Positions 1-6,663 are shown, counted from the first letter of the stretch. The stretch is DNA of 8,195 bases from an uncultured delta proteobacterium (GCA_903885885.1 CAISKJ010001252.1:1-8195), one strand, 5' to 3'. The notes: generated from the sequence alone by a model not told the origin. Program-made: numbers and translations.

Positions 1-126
1 CATCAGCGCCATCAGCAGGACGTCGAGAAACAGGTGGTCACACAGCGACGCTTTGCGAGGATCCGTGAGCTCCGAGCGGTGGCGGACGAGCGAGGTGCGA
101 GCCAGAGATTGACGCGGCGTGGCCAT
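1..126 (-). CDS. ISAs1-family transposase, N-terminal fragment (runs off window)
   Basis: Forty-two codons are visible from an ATG at 126-124, open to the left edge. The fragment contains the phrase ELTDPRKASLCDHLFLDVL, matching the N-terminal transposase-associated domain of ISAs1/H-repeat elements. That domain has an L-x-D-P-R motif followed by an H-x-LLDIL-x-IAL helix. The DDE catalytic domain would lie to the left and is not seen, so intactness cannot be judged. The start is the first in-frame ATG after two in-frame stops (the TGA at 159-157 and another at about 138-136). A purine-rich GGCGGG just upstream may be a weak ribosome site. The call rests on a short motif, but its position just inside a plausible IS terminus supports it. 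Confidence 0.68.
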   Translation of the reverse strand, partial: MATPRQSLARTSLVRHRSELTDPRKASLCDHLFLDVLLMALM

Positions 127-183
127 ACCCGCCGATCACCCGGAGCTCCGCGAAACTCAAGCGGAATTGATGCGCCAGCCCTG
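1..183 (-). mobile_element. ISAs1-like insertion sequence, left-edge partial
   Basis: One end of an insertion sequence; the rest lies beyond the left edge. Read on the minus strand, the homology of the methyltransferase gene stops abruptly. The next bases, CAGGGCTGGCGCATC (183 down to 169), resemble the CAGGGCTG-type terminal repeats I associate with ISAs1-family elements. They are followed about 57 bp inside by the start of a transposase whose N-terminus fits that family. The exact boundary at 183/184 is inferred from the methyltransferase break and the CAGGG start, since the second terminal repeat is out of view. If correct, the target duplication should begin at 184. Confidence 0.65.
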
Positions 184-1476
184 GTGGAGGTAGACTTTGA
201 GCCCATCGAGCCGCGGCGTCCCATCCTTCTTGAGGAGAATGCGTCCCTGTGCCAGCAACTCCTCCAATTCAGAAGGGGGACGGGACCAGTGCCTGCCACT
301 TGCGGCTGGATTCAGGCCTCTCCATGGTTGCCCGGTTTCTCCATGACGAATGCCGGGGGCTGTCAGGTCACGCCCTGTGAAACGACCTTCAGAGTCTGAG
401 CTGTCGTACCGAGACAACTGCTCTTGCGAGTATTCGCCGTATACCGTGTTGAATGAGTAGTCTTCTTTGTTTGCTACGTAGAAGAGAATTCGATCGTTTA
501 CGCGGCCGAACTGTTTCGGGTCGTTGTGCGCCGAAGTTCGTTGCCATACGATTTCATTTCGGAAGTTCTCGGACCCGAAAATCTCATCCATCAACACCTT
601 GACGTAATGCACGGCGTGCCAGTCAAGGTGAATATAGATGCTGCCGCTGGGCGAGAGCAGCTCCTTGAGCATCTCCAGACGGCGGCGCAGCATGACGAGG
701 AAGCTGTCGAGGCCGTTACGCCATGTGTCGCGATAGGCGATGAACTCGACGAGTGAGGGCTCCTTGGTGGCTTCGATTCCCGCGTTCTCGTCGAGGTCAA
801 TCGTGATGCGGTTGTCGCCAGAGAAGTTGGTGTTCACCATGAAGGGCGGGTCGATGTAGACGAGGTCTACCTTGCCCCGATAGCGGTACGCGTGCGTCGT
901 CGGGTCGCGCTCGTCGAGCAGCGCCTGGAGCGCCACGAGGTTGTCGTTGGTCCAGATGAGGCGGTTGGGGGCCTCGGCGCCGCGGGCGCGCGCTCCTACG
1001 CCCTGCGCGCGGGCGTTGGCGTCGAGGAGCGAGGGCTGCGCGGCGCTCTTGCCGTCACTCTCCAGCGCGCGGGCGCGGCCGGGCCACACGATCTCGACGA
1101 CCTGGGTGGGCACGGAGGTCACGGCCTCGTGCTGATCCATGCCCTGCCACGCGAGGCGGGGCTGGCGGGGCTGCACCTCGACCACGAGCGCGCGCGCGCT
1201 CGTGCCGCCGTCTTTCGCCACGGCGTCGGCGAGGGCCTTCACGTAGGGGCCCTTGCCCGAGCCCGTGACGGTGAGCCCGACCGACTTGCAGAGGGCCTTG
1301 AGTGCGTCGCGCGAGAGGGCGGCCAGCACGGCCGGGAGGGAGGCCACGTCGGACTTCGCGATGTGGCGGCGCATCGCGTCGGTGGGGGCACCATCGGGCA
1401 CAACGAGGGCGAGGGCGTCGGCGAGGTCGCGGAGGGTATCGTCGTCGAGCTGGTCGAGCAGGTGCGGCAGGTCCAA
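157..1476 (-). pseudogene. Site-specific DNA (adenine) methyltransferase, 3' end lost to IS insertion
   Basis: Beta-class DNA methyltransferase of the type III Mod-like kind, which would transfer a methyl group from AdoMet to adenine in a specific DNA sequence. From the chosen TTG start (GGGAG sits 9 nt upstream) 439 residues are read. Residues about 47-87 (LKALCKSVGL, then GSGK and a hydrophobic helix) look like a SAP-type DNA-binding module. Residues about 180-260 hold the catalytic region, with TNDNLVALQALL and the motif IV box IDPPF (D209-F212). The part after about residue 300 should be the target-recognition region. In this class the AdoMet-binding FxGxG motif lies C-terminal, after the VYLDE...WTDI segment. 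Here homology stops at GLKVYLH and the last eight codons (QGWRINSA) are supplied by the IS. The enzyme is therefore probably inactive. An ATG start at 1617 is possible but would overlap the divergent ATPase gene. Confidence 0.82.
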
Positions 1477-1597
1477 GTGCGTAGTCTCCCGCGCAGGGGA
1501 GTACCGCAGGTGTCGCGGGGGTCCAAGGCCAACAAAACACGTCAATGCATTTAGTTTTGCGGCACGGCGAGCACGTGAGAACTTCGCCAACGGACAG
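1477..1597. promoter_or_regulatory. Divergent intergenic region with AT-rich dyad
   Basis: This 121-bp gap separates the methyltransferase from the divergent ATPase gene and must hold both promoters. It is the most AT-rich stretch nearby. CAAAAC at 1533-1538 faces GTTTTG at 1554-1559 as inverted arms around an ATGCAT palindrome (1545-1550). TTGACG on the minus strand (1545-1540) resembles a -35 box for the methyltransferase, but I see no good -10 at the right spacing. A regulator site is possible and unproven. Confidence 0.35.
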
Positions 1598-2854
1598 ATG
1601 AAGCTCTCGCGCCTCACGCTGACAAACTACCGGGGCTTCGCTTCTGCGACGGTCGATTTCGATCCGAAGATGACCGTGATCGTCGGCGTGAACGGCGCGG
1701 GCAAGACGTCGATCCTCGAGGCGATCGCCTCGCTGCTTTCGCACGTTCTCGGCGGCATTCGTAGAGGTCTAGGGGTCGGAGGGCGACTCACGCAGGAGGA
1801 GATTCGAGTCGAGGCGAGCGAGGCGAGTGTGCGGCTCGACGCGACAATTCTCGACAATCCCCTCCAGTGGACCCTCGCTGTGACCCGCGAGGGCCACAAG
1901 CGCTCGCAGACCAGCGAACTGGCTGCGCTCAAGCCCCTCATCGAGTTCGTGCAAGCAGCATATGCAGTCGGGATGTTCGAACTCCCGCTCGCGGTCTACT
2001 ACCCGACGAATCGCGCGGTGCTCGACATCCCAAACAGGATCCGAGAACGCCACGCGTTTAGCGCCCTCGATGCCTACGACGGCGCCCTCGGCGCGGGCTC
2101 GCGAAACTTCCGCCTGTTCTTTGAGTGGTTCCGGGAGCAGGAGGATTTCGAAAACGAGCTGAGGCTTCGTGATAGCGCGTTTCGCGACCCCCAACTCGGC
2201 GCGGTTCGTCGCGCCATCGAGGCGCTCGTCCCTGGGGTCGAGAACCTTCGGATGCATCGTCGGCCGCAGCGCCTCGTCGTTGACAAGTGGGGGCAGGAAC
2301 TCGACGTGTCGATGCTCTCAGACGGGGAGAAGTGCGTGCTCGCACTGGTGGCCGACCTCGCGCGAAGGATGGCCCTTGCCGCGCCCCAGAGGTCGGACCC
2401 ACTGAAAATGCCCGCGGTGGCGCTCATCGACGAAGTCGAACTGCACCTGCATCCGGCGTGGCAGCGTGACATCATCAAGCGCCTTCCCGAGGTCTTTCCT
2501 AGGACGCAATTCATCTTCACAACGCACTCTCCGCAGGTGCTAGGCGAGCTTCACGCTTCCAACGTGCGCGTGCTGCGCGACTTTCAGGTCGAGGTTTCAC
2601 CCGCCGAAACGTGGGGACGCGACAGCAACCGCATCCTCGAAGCGCTCATGGGCGCGAACGCGCGGAGCGAGGCCATCGAGGAACTCTTCGCGACGCTCTC
2701 GGTGGCCGAAGACGACGAGCGTTGGGGTGACGCGTGGGCGGCCATCGACGCGCTGAACGCGCAGCTCGGCGGCGACGACCCTGAAGTAACGCGCCGGGCG
2801 GCGATGCTCCCCGCGCGGGAAGACGTACAGGGCGCGCCGTCCGAGGATCGCTGA
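1598..2854 (+). CDS. AAA ATPase, PtuA-like (Septu/retron-Ec78 type defence)
   Basis: A 418-residue ABC/RecF-like ATPase with no transmembrane segment, so cytosolic. The N-terminus MKLSRLTLTNYRGF is the usual RecF/OLD-type opening strand. Walker A is GVNGAGKTS (30-38). The ABC signature is LSDGEK (240-245). Walker B with the catalytic glutamate is ALIDEVELHLHP (275-286, D278/E279), and the H-loop is FTTHSP (307-312). All ATPase elements are present, so it should be active. No TOPRIM domain follows, so it is not an OLD nuclease. The C-terminal ~75 residues are acidic and family-specific. It is followed after 20 bp by an HNH-type gene, the order of ptuA-ptuB. In Septu, PtuA forms the ATPase scaffold that controls the PtuB nuclease during phage infection. 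The reading frame is open upstream to 1253, but that extension overlaps the methyltransferase. The ATG at 1598 starts at the conserved motif. Confidence 0.85.
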   Translation: MKLSRLTLTNYRGFASATVDFDPKMTVIVGVNGAGKTSILEAIASLLSHVLGGIRRGLGVGGRLTQEEIRVEASEASVRLDATILDNPLQWTLAVTREGHKRSQTSELAALKPLIEFVQAAYAVGMFELPLAVYYPTNRAVLDIPNRIRERHAFSALDAYDGALGAGSRNFRLFFEWFREQEDFENELRLRDSAFRDPQLGAVRRAIEALVPGVENLRMHRRPQRLVVDKWGQELDVSMLSDGEKCVLALVADLARRMALAAPQRSDPLKMPAVALIDEVELHLHPAWQRDIIKRLPEVFPRTQFIFTTHSPQVLGELHASNVRVLRDFQVEVSPAETWGRDSNRILEALMGANARSEAIEELFATLSVAEDDERWGDAWAAIDALNAQLGGDDPEVTRRAAMLPAREDVQGAPSEDR

Positions 2855-2874
2855 GGGAGAGGCGGGGCAGGGGC

Positions 2875-3627
2875 GTGCGCTACGTGTCGAAGGCCAAGGC
2901 GGAGCCCGCAGCGCTCACCGCGCGTCGCAAGTTGAGCGTAGCGCAGGGCGGCACCTACGAGGCGCTCGAGAAGCAACCCGTGATCAAGGCGCTGATGCGC
3001 GATCAGGGCTACCTCTGCGGCTTCTGCATGCGACGGGTCGAGCTGTTCGAGCGCGACGCGAACGGCAAGGCCCGCTTGAGCAAGACAGCAAGCAACAACT
3101 GGCCGTGGAAGATCGCACACTGGCAGCCGCAGGCTACCAACGGGCCGCGATCGCTCGACTGGCAGAACATGGTCGGCGCGTGTCGCGGCGGCGACGACCC
3201 CGACGGGGGCCACGGCCCGCCCCGCACATGCGACACGTTGCAGGGCAGCGCCCCCCTTCGTGTAAATCCCCACGACCGATCGACCATCGCCCAGGTGAAG
3301 GTTCGCTCCGCTCGCCCCGGGGCCTCGCCGAAACCCGGCGAGGTGGTCATCGCGGGGTACGAACTCTACTCCGACGAGCCCGTGATCCATGACGACCTGC
3401 GGCTGCGCCTGGGGCTCAACGAGGGCTATCTGCCCGACAATCGCAAGAGCGCGATCGAGGGGTTTCGGGCCCTGCTGCGCGATCGTTGCCCACGACACGC
3501 GACGCTCTCCGCAGCGGCGAAGGACGCTCTGGTGCGTGCGCTCTACGACGAGTGGAAGTGGGAGGACCAGGCGAAGACGCGGCTCCGCCCCTTCTGCGGC
3601 GCCGTCGAGATCCTCTACGGTCTTTGA
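2875..3627 (+). CDS. HNH-type nuclease-like protein, PtuB-like (TIGR02646-like)
   Basis: A 250-residue protein read from a GTG at 2875, with a strong purine-rich site (GGGAGAGGCGGGG) in the 20-bp gap after the ATPase gene. It is almost certainly co-transcribed with that gene. The core is a cysteine/histidine cluster: CGFC (C48, C51), KIAHWQPQ (H82), DWQNMVGAC (N98, C103), then TCDTLQG (C119) and PLRVNP. This is the zinc-ribbon HNH layout of the retron/Septu PtuB family, where the ATPase partner gates DNA or tRNA cleavage. The residue before the key histidine is Ala81, where I would expect Glu in the usual EH pair. The C-terminal half (about 160-250) is helical and lacks recognised motifs. Family assignment rests on motif order and on the neighbouring ATPase, and the nuclease activity is inferred. 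Confidence 0.75.
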   Translation: MRYVSKAKAEPAALTARRKLSVAQGGTYEALEKQPVIKALMRDQGYLCGFCMRRVELFERDANGKARLSKTASNNWPWKIAHWQPQATNGPRSLDWQNMVGACRGGDDPDGGHGPPRTCDTLQGSAPLRVNPHDRSTIAQVKVRSARPGASPKPGEVVIAGYELYSDEPVIHDDLRLRLGLNEGYLPDNRKSAIEGFRALLRDRCPRHATLSAAAKDALVRALYDEWKWEDQAKTRLRPFCGAVEILYGL

Positions 3628-3680
3628 GAAGGCCACTCGAGGGCGTTGCCAAGGCCGCGTGAGTTGGCCACCGCGCCTGC

Positions 3681-3901
3681 GCCAACTTCCACCCGGCGGC
3701 CGCCAACTTCGACGGCCCGCTCGCCGACTTCGATAGCCCGGCCCCCAACTTCCACCTGGCGGCCGCCAACTTCGACGGCCCGGGGTCCTACTTCGCCTCT
3801 GATGCGCCAACTTCGACGGCTGGCCCCTCAACTTCGCCTGTGACGCGCCAACTGCAGCGGCCTGGCCCCCAACTTCCACCGGGCGACCGTCAACTTCAGC
3901 G
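3681..3901. repeat. Degenerate 20-21 bp direct-repeat array (~11 units)
   Basis: The core CCAACTTC (variants CGACTTC, CTACTTC, CAACTGC) recurs with its AACTT element at 3684, 3705, 3726, 3747, 3768, 3789, 3809, 3830, 3850, 3871 and 3892. Spacing is 21 bp except for two 20-bp steps. Between cores the filler is GACGGCCCG-like or CACC-GGCGGCCG-like. Because 21 is a multiple of three, the first six units give heptads in every frame, such as PTSTARS or ANFDGPL. The 20-bp steps shift the frame, and I see no credible start or ribosome site, so I treat it as non-coding. Another AACTTC-like core occurs at about 3930 out of phase. It lies just after the ptuB-like gene and before the convergent operon. 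Function is unknown. Confidence 0.85.
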
Positions 3902-4001
3902 CGCCTGACGCGGCGCCCTCACGGTCGCCGACTTCTCCAAGGCATTCTACCCATCGGGAGTCCGCTGCGGACTTCCGGTGTGATCCCCTCTCTCGCCGGC
4001 T

Positions 4002-4025
4002 GCCGCGGGCTTTCCAACCCGCGGC
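4002..4025. terminator. GC-rich hairpin, possible bidirectional terminator
   Basis: GCCGCGGG (4002-4009) pairs perfectly with CCCGCGGC (4018-4025) around an 8-nt loop. It sits 42 bp beyond the stop of the minus-strand SIS gene and about 375 bp past the plus-strand operon. There is no clear U-tract on either side, so it is a weak intrinsic-terminator candidate, or could instead stabilise a 3' end. Confidence 0.45.
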
Positions 4026-4066
4026 GGCAGTCGCGCACAGGGCGTTTTCTCACCCGCAGCCCGCAC

Positions 4067-5080
4067 TCACCCGCCGAGGCGGTACAGCGGTCCGTCGGCG
4101 CCGAAGCCCGGCCAGCGCACGAGGTCTCTCCCCGCGCGCGGGAGCGTGGAGCACACCAGCGCGTTCATGCGCGCGTCGTGTTCGAAGAACGCCGCCGCGC
4201 CCGGGAGCGTCGCCCGCAGCCGCACGAGCGCGTGACGCTCGGGCGAGAGCATCGACGCGAGGCGGTCGAAGAGCGCCTGTGTGCCGTCGTGGGCGCGCTC
4301 GAGCGCCAGCAGCGTGTACGGGCGGTCGACCACGAGCTGCCACGGGCCGTGCGCGAACTGGAGCACATCCCAGCACGGCGGGTCGCAGGTGCCGGTGCCT
4401 TCGAGCCACTTCCACCGGAGGCCGTGGGCGGCCTCGGCGCCGTCGGGCGCGGTGACAATCGCGAGGCTGCCGTCGAGGCCGAGCTCCCGCGCGTCGTCCA
4501 GCGTCTCGGCGAACGCGTGCTCCACCGCGTCGGGGATGCGCTCCCACAGCGACGGCGCCACGATGGAGCCCGGCGCGCGCGCGACCCCTTCAGCGAGGCG
4601 CAGCGCGAGCACCGTGGCCGCCGCGGGGCCGTGCACCCGCAACAGGAGCGACGGCTCTGACGCGGGCGGATGCACGCACACCTCGACGCCGTCGATCGCC
4701 GCGGCGCGCACGTCGGGGTGATCGGGCGTCGCCGTCACCAGCAGCGTGTGGGCGTAGCGGGAGCGCGCCGTGAGCCCGAGGCGCGCGTTGGGCGACAGCT
4801 CCTGCGAGAAGAGCGCGAGCGCGTCGCCCCTCGGCGCGTCGTCGACCGCGAACGACGACAGCGTCACGAACTCGGCGCAGCGCCCCGCGTAGCGCCGCAG
4901 CGCCCACGCGAAGAGGCGCGCGGGGCCCTCCGAGGCGCCCGTGGCCGTCACCACCCAGCGCCGCGCGTCGCACATCGACGACGGCAGCGACGGCGCCGCC
5001 GCCTCGACCGCGCGTCGGAGCACCGCGGGGAGCGTCGCGCAGCGCTGCGCGAGGAGCGCGTGGCCCGCCCCGTCGCTCAC
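4067..5080 (-). CDS. Tandem SIS-domain protein (GlmS isomerase-like)
   Basis: 337 residues from a GTG at 5080-5078 that overlaps the TGA of the upstream cytochrome gene (GTGA), implying translational coupling. The first half has a SIS-type sugar-phosphate-binding pattern: VVTATGASEGPARLFAWAL (43-61), a LSSF strand (74-77), then LFSQELSPNARLGL (90-103), matching the SQSGxT-T loop of SIS proteins. The second half has a divergent repeat: GLRWKWLEGTG (220-230) and DVLQFAHGPWQLV (238-250). This resembles the ALKLKE...EFKHGP segment of the second SIS domain of glutamine-fructose-6-phosphate transaminase. There is no N-terminal glutaminase domain and no signal peptide, so a cytosolic sugar-phosphate binder or isomerase is likely. 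The usual SQSGET serine/threonine set is altered to SQELSP, so the substrate or even catalysis is uncertain. It is the last gene of the operon. Confidence 0.62.
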   Translation of the reverse strand: MSDGAGHALLAQRCATLPAVLRRAVEAAAPSLPSSMCDARRWVVTATGASEGPARLFAWALRRYAGRCAEFVTLSSFAVDDAPRGDALALFSQELSPNARLGLTARSRYAHTLLVTATPDHPDVRAAAIDGVEVCVHPPASEPSLLLRVHGPAAATVLALRLAEGVARAPGSIVAPSLWERIPDAVEHAFAETLDDARELGLDGSLAIVTAPDGAEAAHGLRWKWLEGTGTCDPPCWDVLQFAHGPWQLVVDRPYTLLALERAHDGTQALFDRLASMLSPERHALVRLRATLPGAAAFFEHDARMNALVCSTLPRAGRDLVRWPGFGADGPLYRLGG

Positions 5081-5970
5081 GGCGCGCCCGCGTCGGCGTC
5101 GGGGTCGTGCTTGCGCGTGGACATCGCGCGAAAGTACGCGATGAGCCCGTCGAGGTCGGCCTCGGTGAGCCCCGGGTGCGGCGGCATGGCGCCGTACCGA
5201 AACGTGAGCGGGTTGCGGATGTAGGCGCGCACCTGCGCCTCGGGCCGATACTCCACGATGCTCTGCGGCACGTTGAGCTCGGGGCCCACGCGCCCGCCCT
5301 CGCGGTTGACGGCGTGGCACCGCACGCACTCGCGCGCGTACACCGCGAAGCCCCGCATGGCGGGCGAGTCGGGGGGCTCGCCGGTCGGTACCGTGTGCGG
5401 AAAGGCCACTTCGAAGCGCGTGATCTCGATGACGGCGAGCTGCCAGGGGCGCGGGTGCGTCTCGAGGCTGGTCTGCGAGGCCTCGCGCCACACGAGGTAG
5501 GCGGGCGAGGGGTTGGCGCGCTGGGGGCCGATGGGCTCCCACGAGGGGTTCTCGACGTCGCGCACGGCGAGGTAGGCGCCCTCTTCGAAGAGCCGCTCGC
5601 CCGCGATGGGAACGGTGTACCCGTCGCGCGCGCGCAGCACGAACTGCCGCGTGGCGAGGGGCGCGCCGGTCTCGCCGGCGAAGCCCACGGCGAGCACGCG
5701 CCGCAGCGGGAGCGCGCGGAACGACTTCACCCGGTGGTAGTAGGCGTCGAAGTTGGTGACCGTCTCGACCCCGACGGCGCGCTCGAGCTCCTCGAGGGTG
5801 ACGCGGCGTACGGTGCGACCTTCGACGCGAAAGTCGAGCGTGGCGCGGGGCTCGACGCTCACGGAAGCGTCGGGAACGTTGCGCGACGGCGCCGCACGCC
5901 CGCACGCGGCGAGCGTGAGGGCGAGCGCGAGGTCACGAGCGAATCGCGGGAGGCGCACGCCTGAACACAT
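5077..5970 (-). CDS. Lipoprotein with SUOX-like domain and c-type cytochrome domain
   Basis: 297 residues. The N-terminus is a lipoprotein signal: basic RLPRFAR, a hydrophobic LALALTL run, and the lipobox LAAC with Cys23. The protein should be anchored facing the periplasm. Residues about 45-187 resemble the molybdopterin-binding fold of sulfite-oxidase-like proteins (TLEELERAVGVETV, YYHRVKSFRALPL, RARDGYTVPI, PSPAYLVW). I see no clear conserved cysteine ligand for molybdenum, so it may be cofactor-free. Residues about 203-285 are a mono-haem cytochrome c: CVRCH (C215-H219), axial Met262 in AMPPHPGL, and the C-terminal helix DLDGLIAYF. The ATG start overlaps the preceding gene by 38 bp; an in-frame GTG at 5958 would shorten it by four residues and keep the signal. 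It probably carries electrons to or from a membrane partner. Confidence 0.78.
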   Translation of the reverse strand: MCSGVRLPRFARDLALALTLAACGRAAPSRNVPDASVSVEPRATLDFRVEGRTVRRVTLEELERAVGVETVTNFDAYYHRVKSFRALPLRRVLAVGFAGETGAPLATRQFVLRARDGYTVPIAGERLFEEGAYLAVRDVENPSWEPIGPQRANPSPAYLVWREASQTSLETHPRPWQLAVIEITRFEVAFPHTVPTGEPPDSPAMRGFAVYARECVRCHAVNREGGRVGPELNVPQSIVEYRPEAQVRAYIRNPLTFRYGAMPPHPGLTEADLDGLIAYFRAMSTRKHDPDADAGAP

Positions 5971-6151
5971 AACCCACGAAGAAACCGTAGTAGAGCAGGT
6001 TCGGCACCACGCGGAGCAGAAAGCCCGCCGGGTGCGCCCACAGGATGATCACGTCGGCGAGGGCCCAGAGCGCATACTGCGCCACGACGAAGCGCGCGGC
6101 CCCGACGAGCCAGCGGGCCACGGCGGGGGCGGGCGTCGCGAGGGCCCGCAT
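5933..6151 (-). CDS. Small integral membrane protein (72 aa)
   Basis: A 72-residue hydrophobic protein from an ATG at 6151, 11 bp after the stop of the preceding membrane-protein gene. It ends inside the start of the cytochrome lipoprotein gene. Two transmembrane stretches are likely: about 20-38 (FVVAQYALWALADVIILW) and about 43-63 (FLLRVVPNLLYYGFFVGY). A basic tail follows (FRRAPPAIRS). No family is recognised. Its position between a multi-TM protein and a periplasmic cytochrome, on the same strand and tightly packed, suggests it is a small subunit or accessory of the same membrane assembly. No strong ribosome site is visible, so it may depend on coupling. Confidence 0.62.
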   Translation of the reverse strand: MRALATPAPAVARWLVGAARFVVAQYALWALADVIILWAHPAGFLLRVVPNLLYYGFFVGYVFRRAPPAIRS

Positions 6152-6162
6152 ACGCCGCGGGA

Positions 6163-6663
6163 TCACACCTTGAGCCACACGATGGCCTGCGCAAGGGCCA
6201 TGAGCTCGTAGGTGAGAAAGATGAGCCGCAGCTCGCGCTGAAACGCGGGCACCGTGCGGGCGAGGGGCGCCATGAGCACCGACACCACGGAGCCCCACGC
6301 GAGGCCCGCGAGCACGGCGCGCGCGGTGAACGTCGACGGCCTCGCGTCGGGCGACGGGTCGCGGGTGTAGCGCTCGACGAGCACGTAGTAGCGCGCGTCG
6401 CCGAGCATCACGAAGGCGATGGCGAGGGAGCCCACGAGGCCGCCGTGGTCGGGGAGCAGCGGCGAGTGCGGCGACGTGAGCCACGCGTCGAGGAGGATCT
6501 CGACGCCGAAGAGCCCGAGCCACGCGGAGAGGAAGGGCGAGCGGGCGCGACCGCCGGCGACGATCCACCGCGCGGCGAGCGCGAGGGCGACGAGGCCGAG
6601 GAGGAGCTCGGAGCCCGGCTGGTGCCACGCGCTGTCATAGAGGCGCTGCCAGAGCGAATTCAC
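6163..6663 (-). CDS. Five-TM integral membrane protein, unknown function
   Basis: 166 residues from a GTG at 6663-6661, which overlaps the stop of the upstream secreted-protein gene (GTGA), so translation is probably coupled. Likely membrane segments are about 18-36 (ELLLGLVALALAARWIVAG), 45-62, 76-95, 115-134 and 146-164. A conserved-looking polar patch LGDARYYVLVERY lies at the end of the third segment. No family motif, haem ligand pair or signal peptide is evident. The protein was chosen over the longer open frame upstream (to 7074) because that part is an antisense-style low-complexity Arg/Pro/Gly shadow of the neighbouring gene. Confidence 0.68.
   Translation of the reverse strand: MNSLWQRLYDSAWHQPGSELLLGLVALALAARWIVAGGRARSPFLSAWLGLFGVEILLDAWLTSPHSPLLPDHGGLVGSLAIAFVMLGDARYYVLVERYTRDPSPDARPSTFTARAVLAGLAWGSVVSVLMAPLARTVPAFQRELRLIFLTYELMALAQAIVWLKV

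Larger units (their letters stand above)
3628..4066. other. Gene-free intergenic segment between convergent units
   Basis: Nothing in this 439-bp stretch looks like a gene. It holds the 20-21 bp repeat array, then about 100 bp of unremarkable sequence, then a GC-rich hairpin near its right end. Short frames are open only because the GC content is high. No RNA gene was recognised by eye. Confidence 0.6.

Noticed and set aside
892..1554. 220-codon open frame on the plus strand
   Set aside because: Antisense to the methyltransferase N-terminal region; biased composition typical of high-GC shadows.
1253..1597. 115-codon N-terminal extension of the ATPase frame
   Set aside because: Antisense to the methyltransferase and Arg/Ser-rich; family homology starts exactly at the ATG at 1598.
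1477..1617. Upstream ATG start for the methyltransferase
   Set aside because: Would overlap the start of the divergent ATPase gene and has no domain-like sequence. The TTG at 1476 has a better-placed GGGAG.
2584..3879. 431-codon open frame on the minus strand
   Set aside because: Antisense to the ATPase end, the HNH-like gene and the repeats. The composition is low-complexity Arg/Gly/Pro with no motif, and the plus-strand genes carry clear domain motifs.
3681..3901. CRISPR array
   Set aside because: Period is only 20-21 bp, repeats are degenerate, there are no unique spacers of normal length and no cas genes.
1598..3960. Retron (reverse transcriptase plus msr-msd with PtuAB effector)
   Set aside because: No reverse transcriptase motif (YxDD) is found in any frame of the window; only the PtuAB-like effector pair is present.
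5081..5905. Long N-terminal extension of the SIS-protein frame
   Set aside because: It is an out-of-frame shadow of the cytochrome gene. The GTG at 5080 overlapping the upstream stop is the natural start.
5107..5964. 285-codon open frame on the plus strand
   Set aside because: Antisense shadow of the cytochrome lipoprotein gene, which has a lipobox and haem motif.
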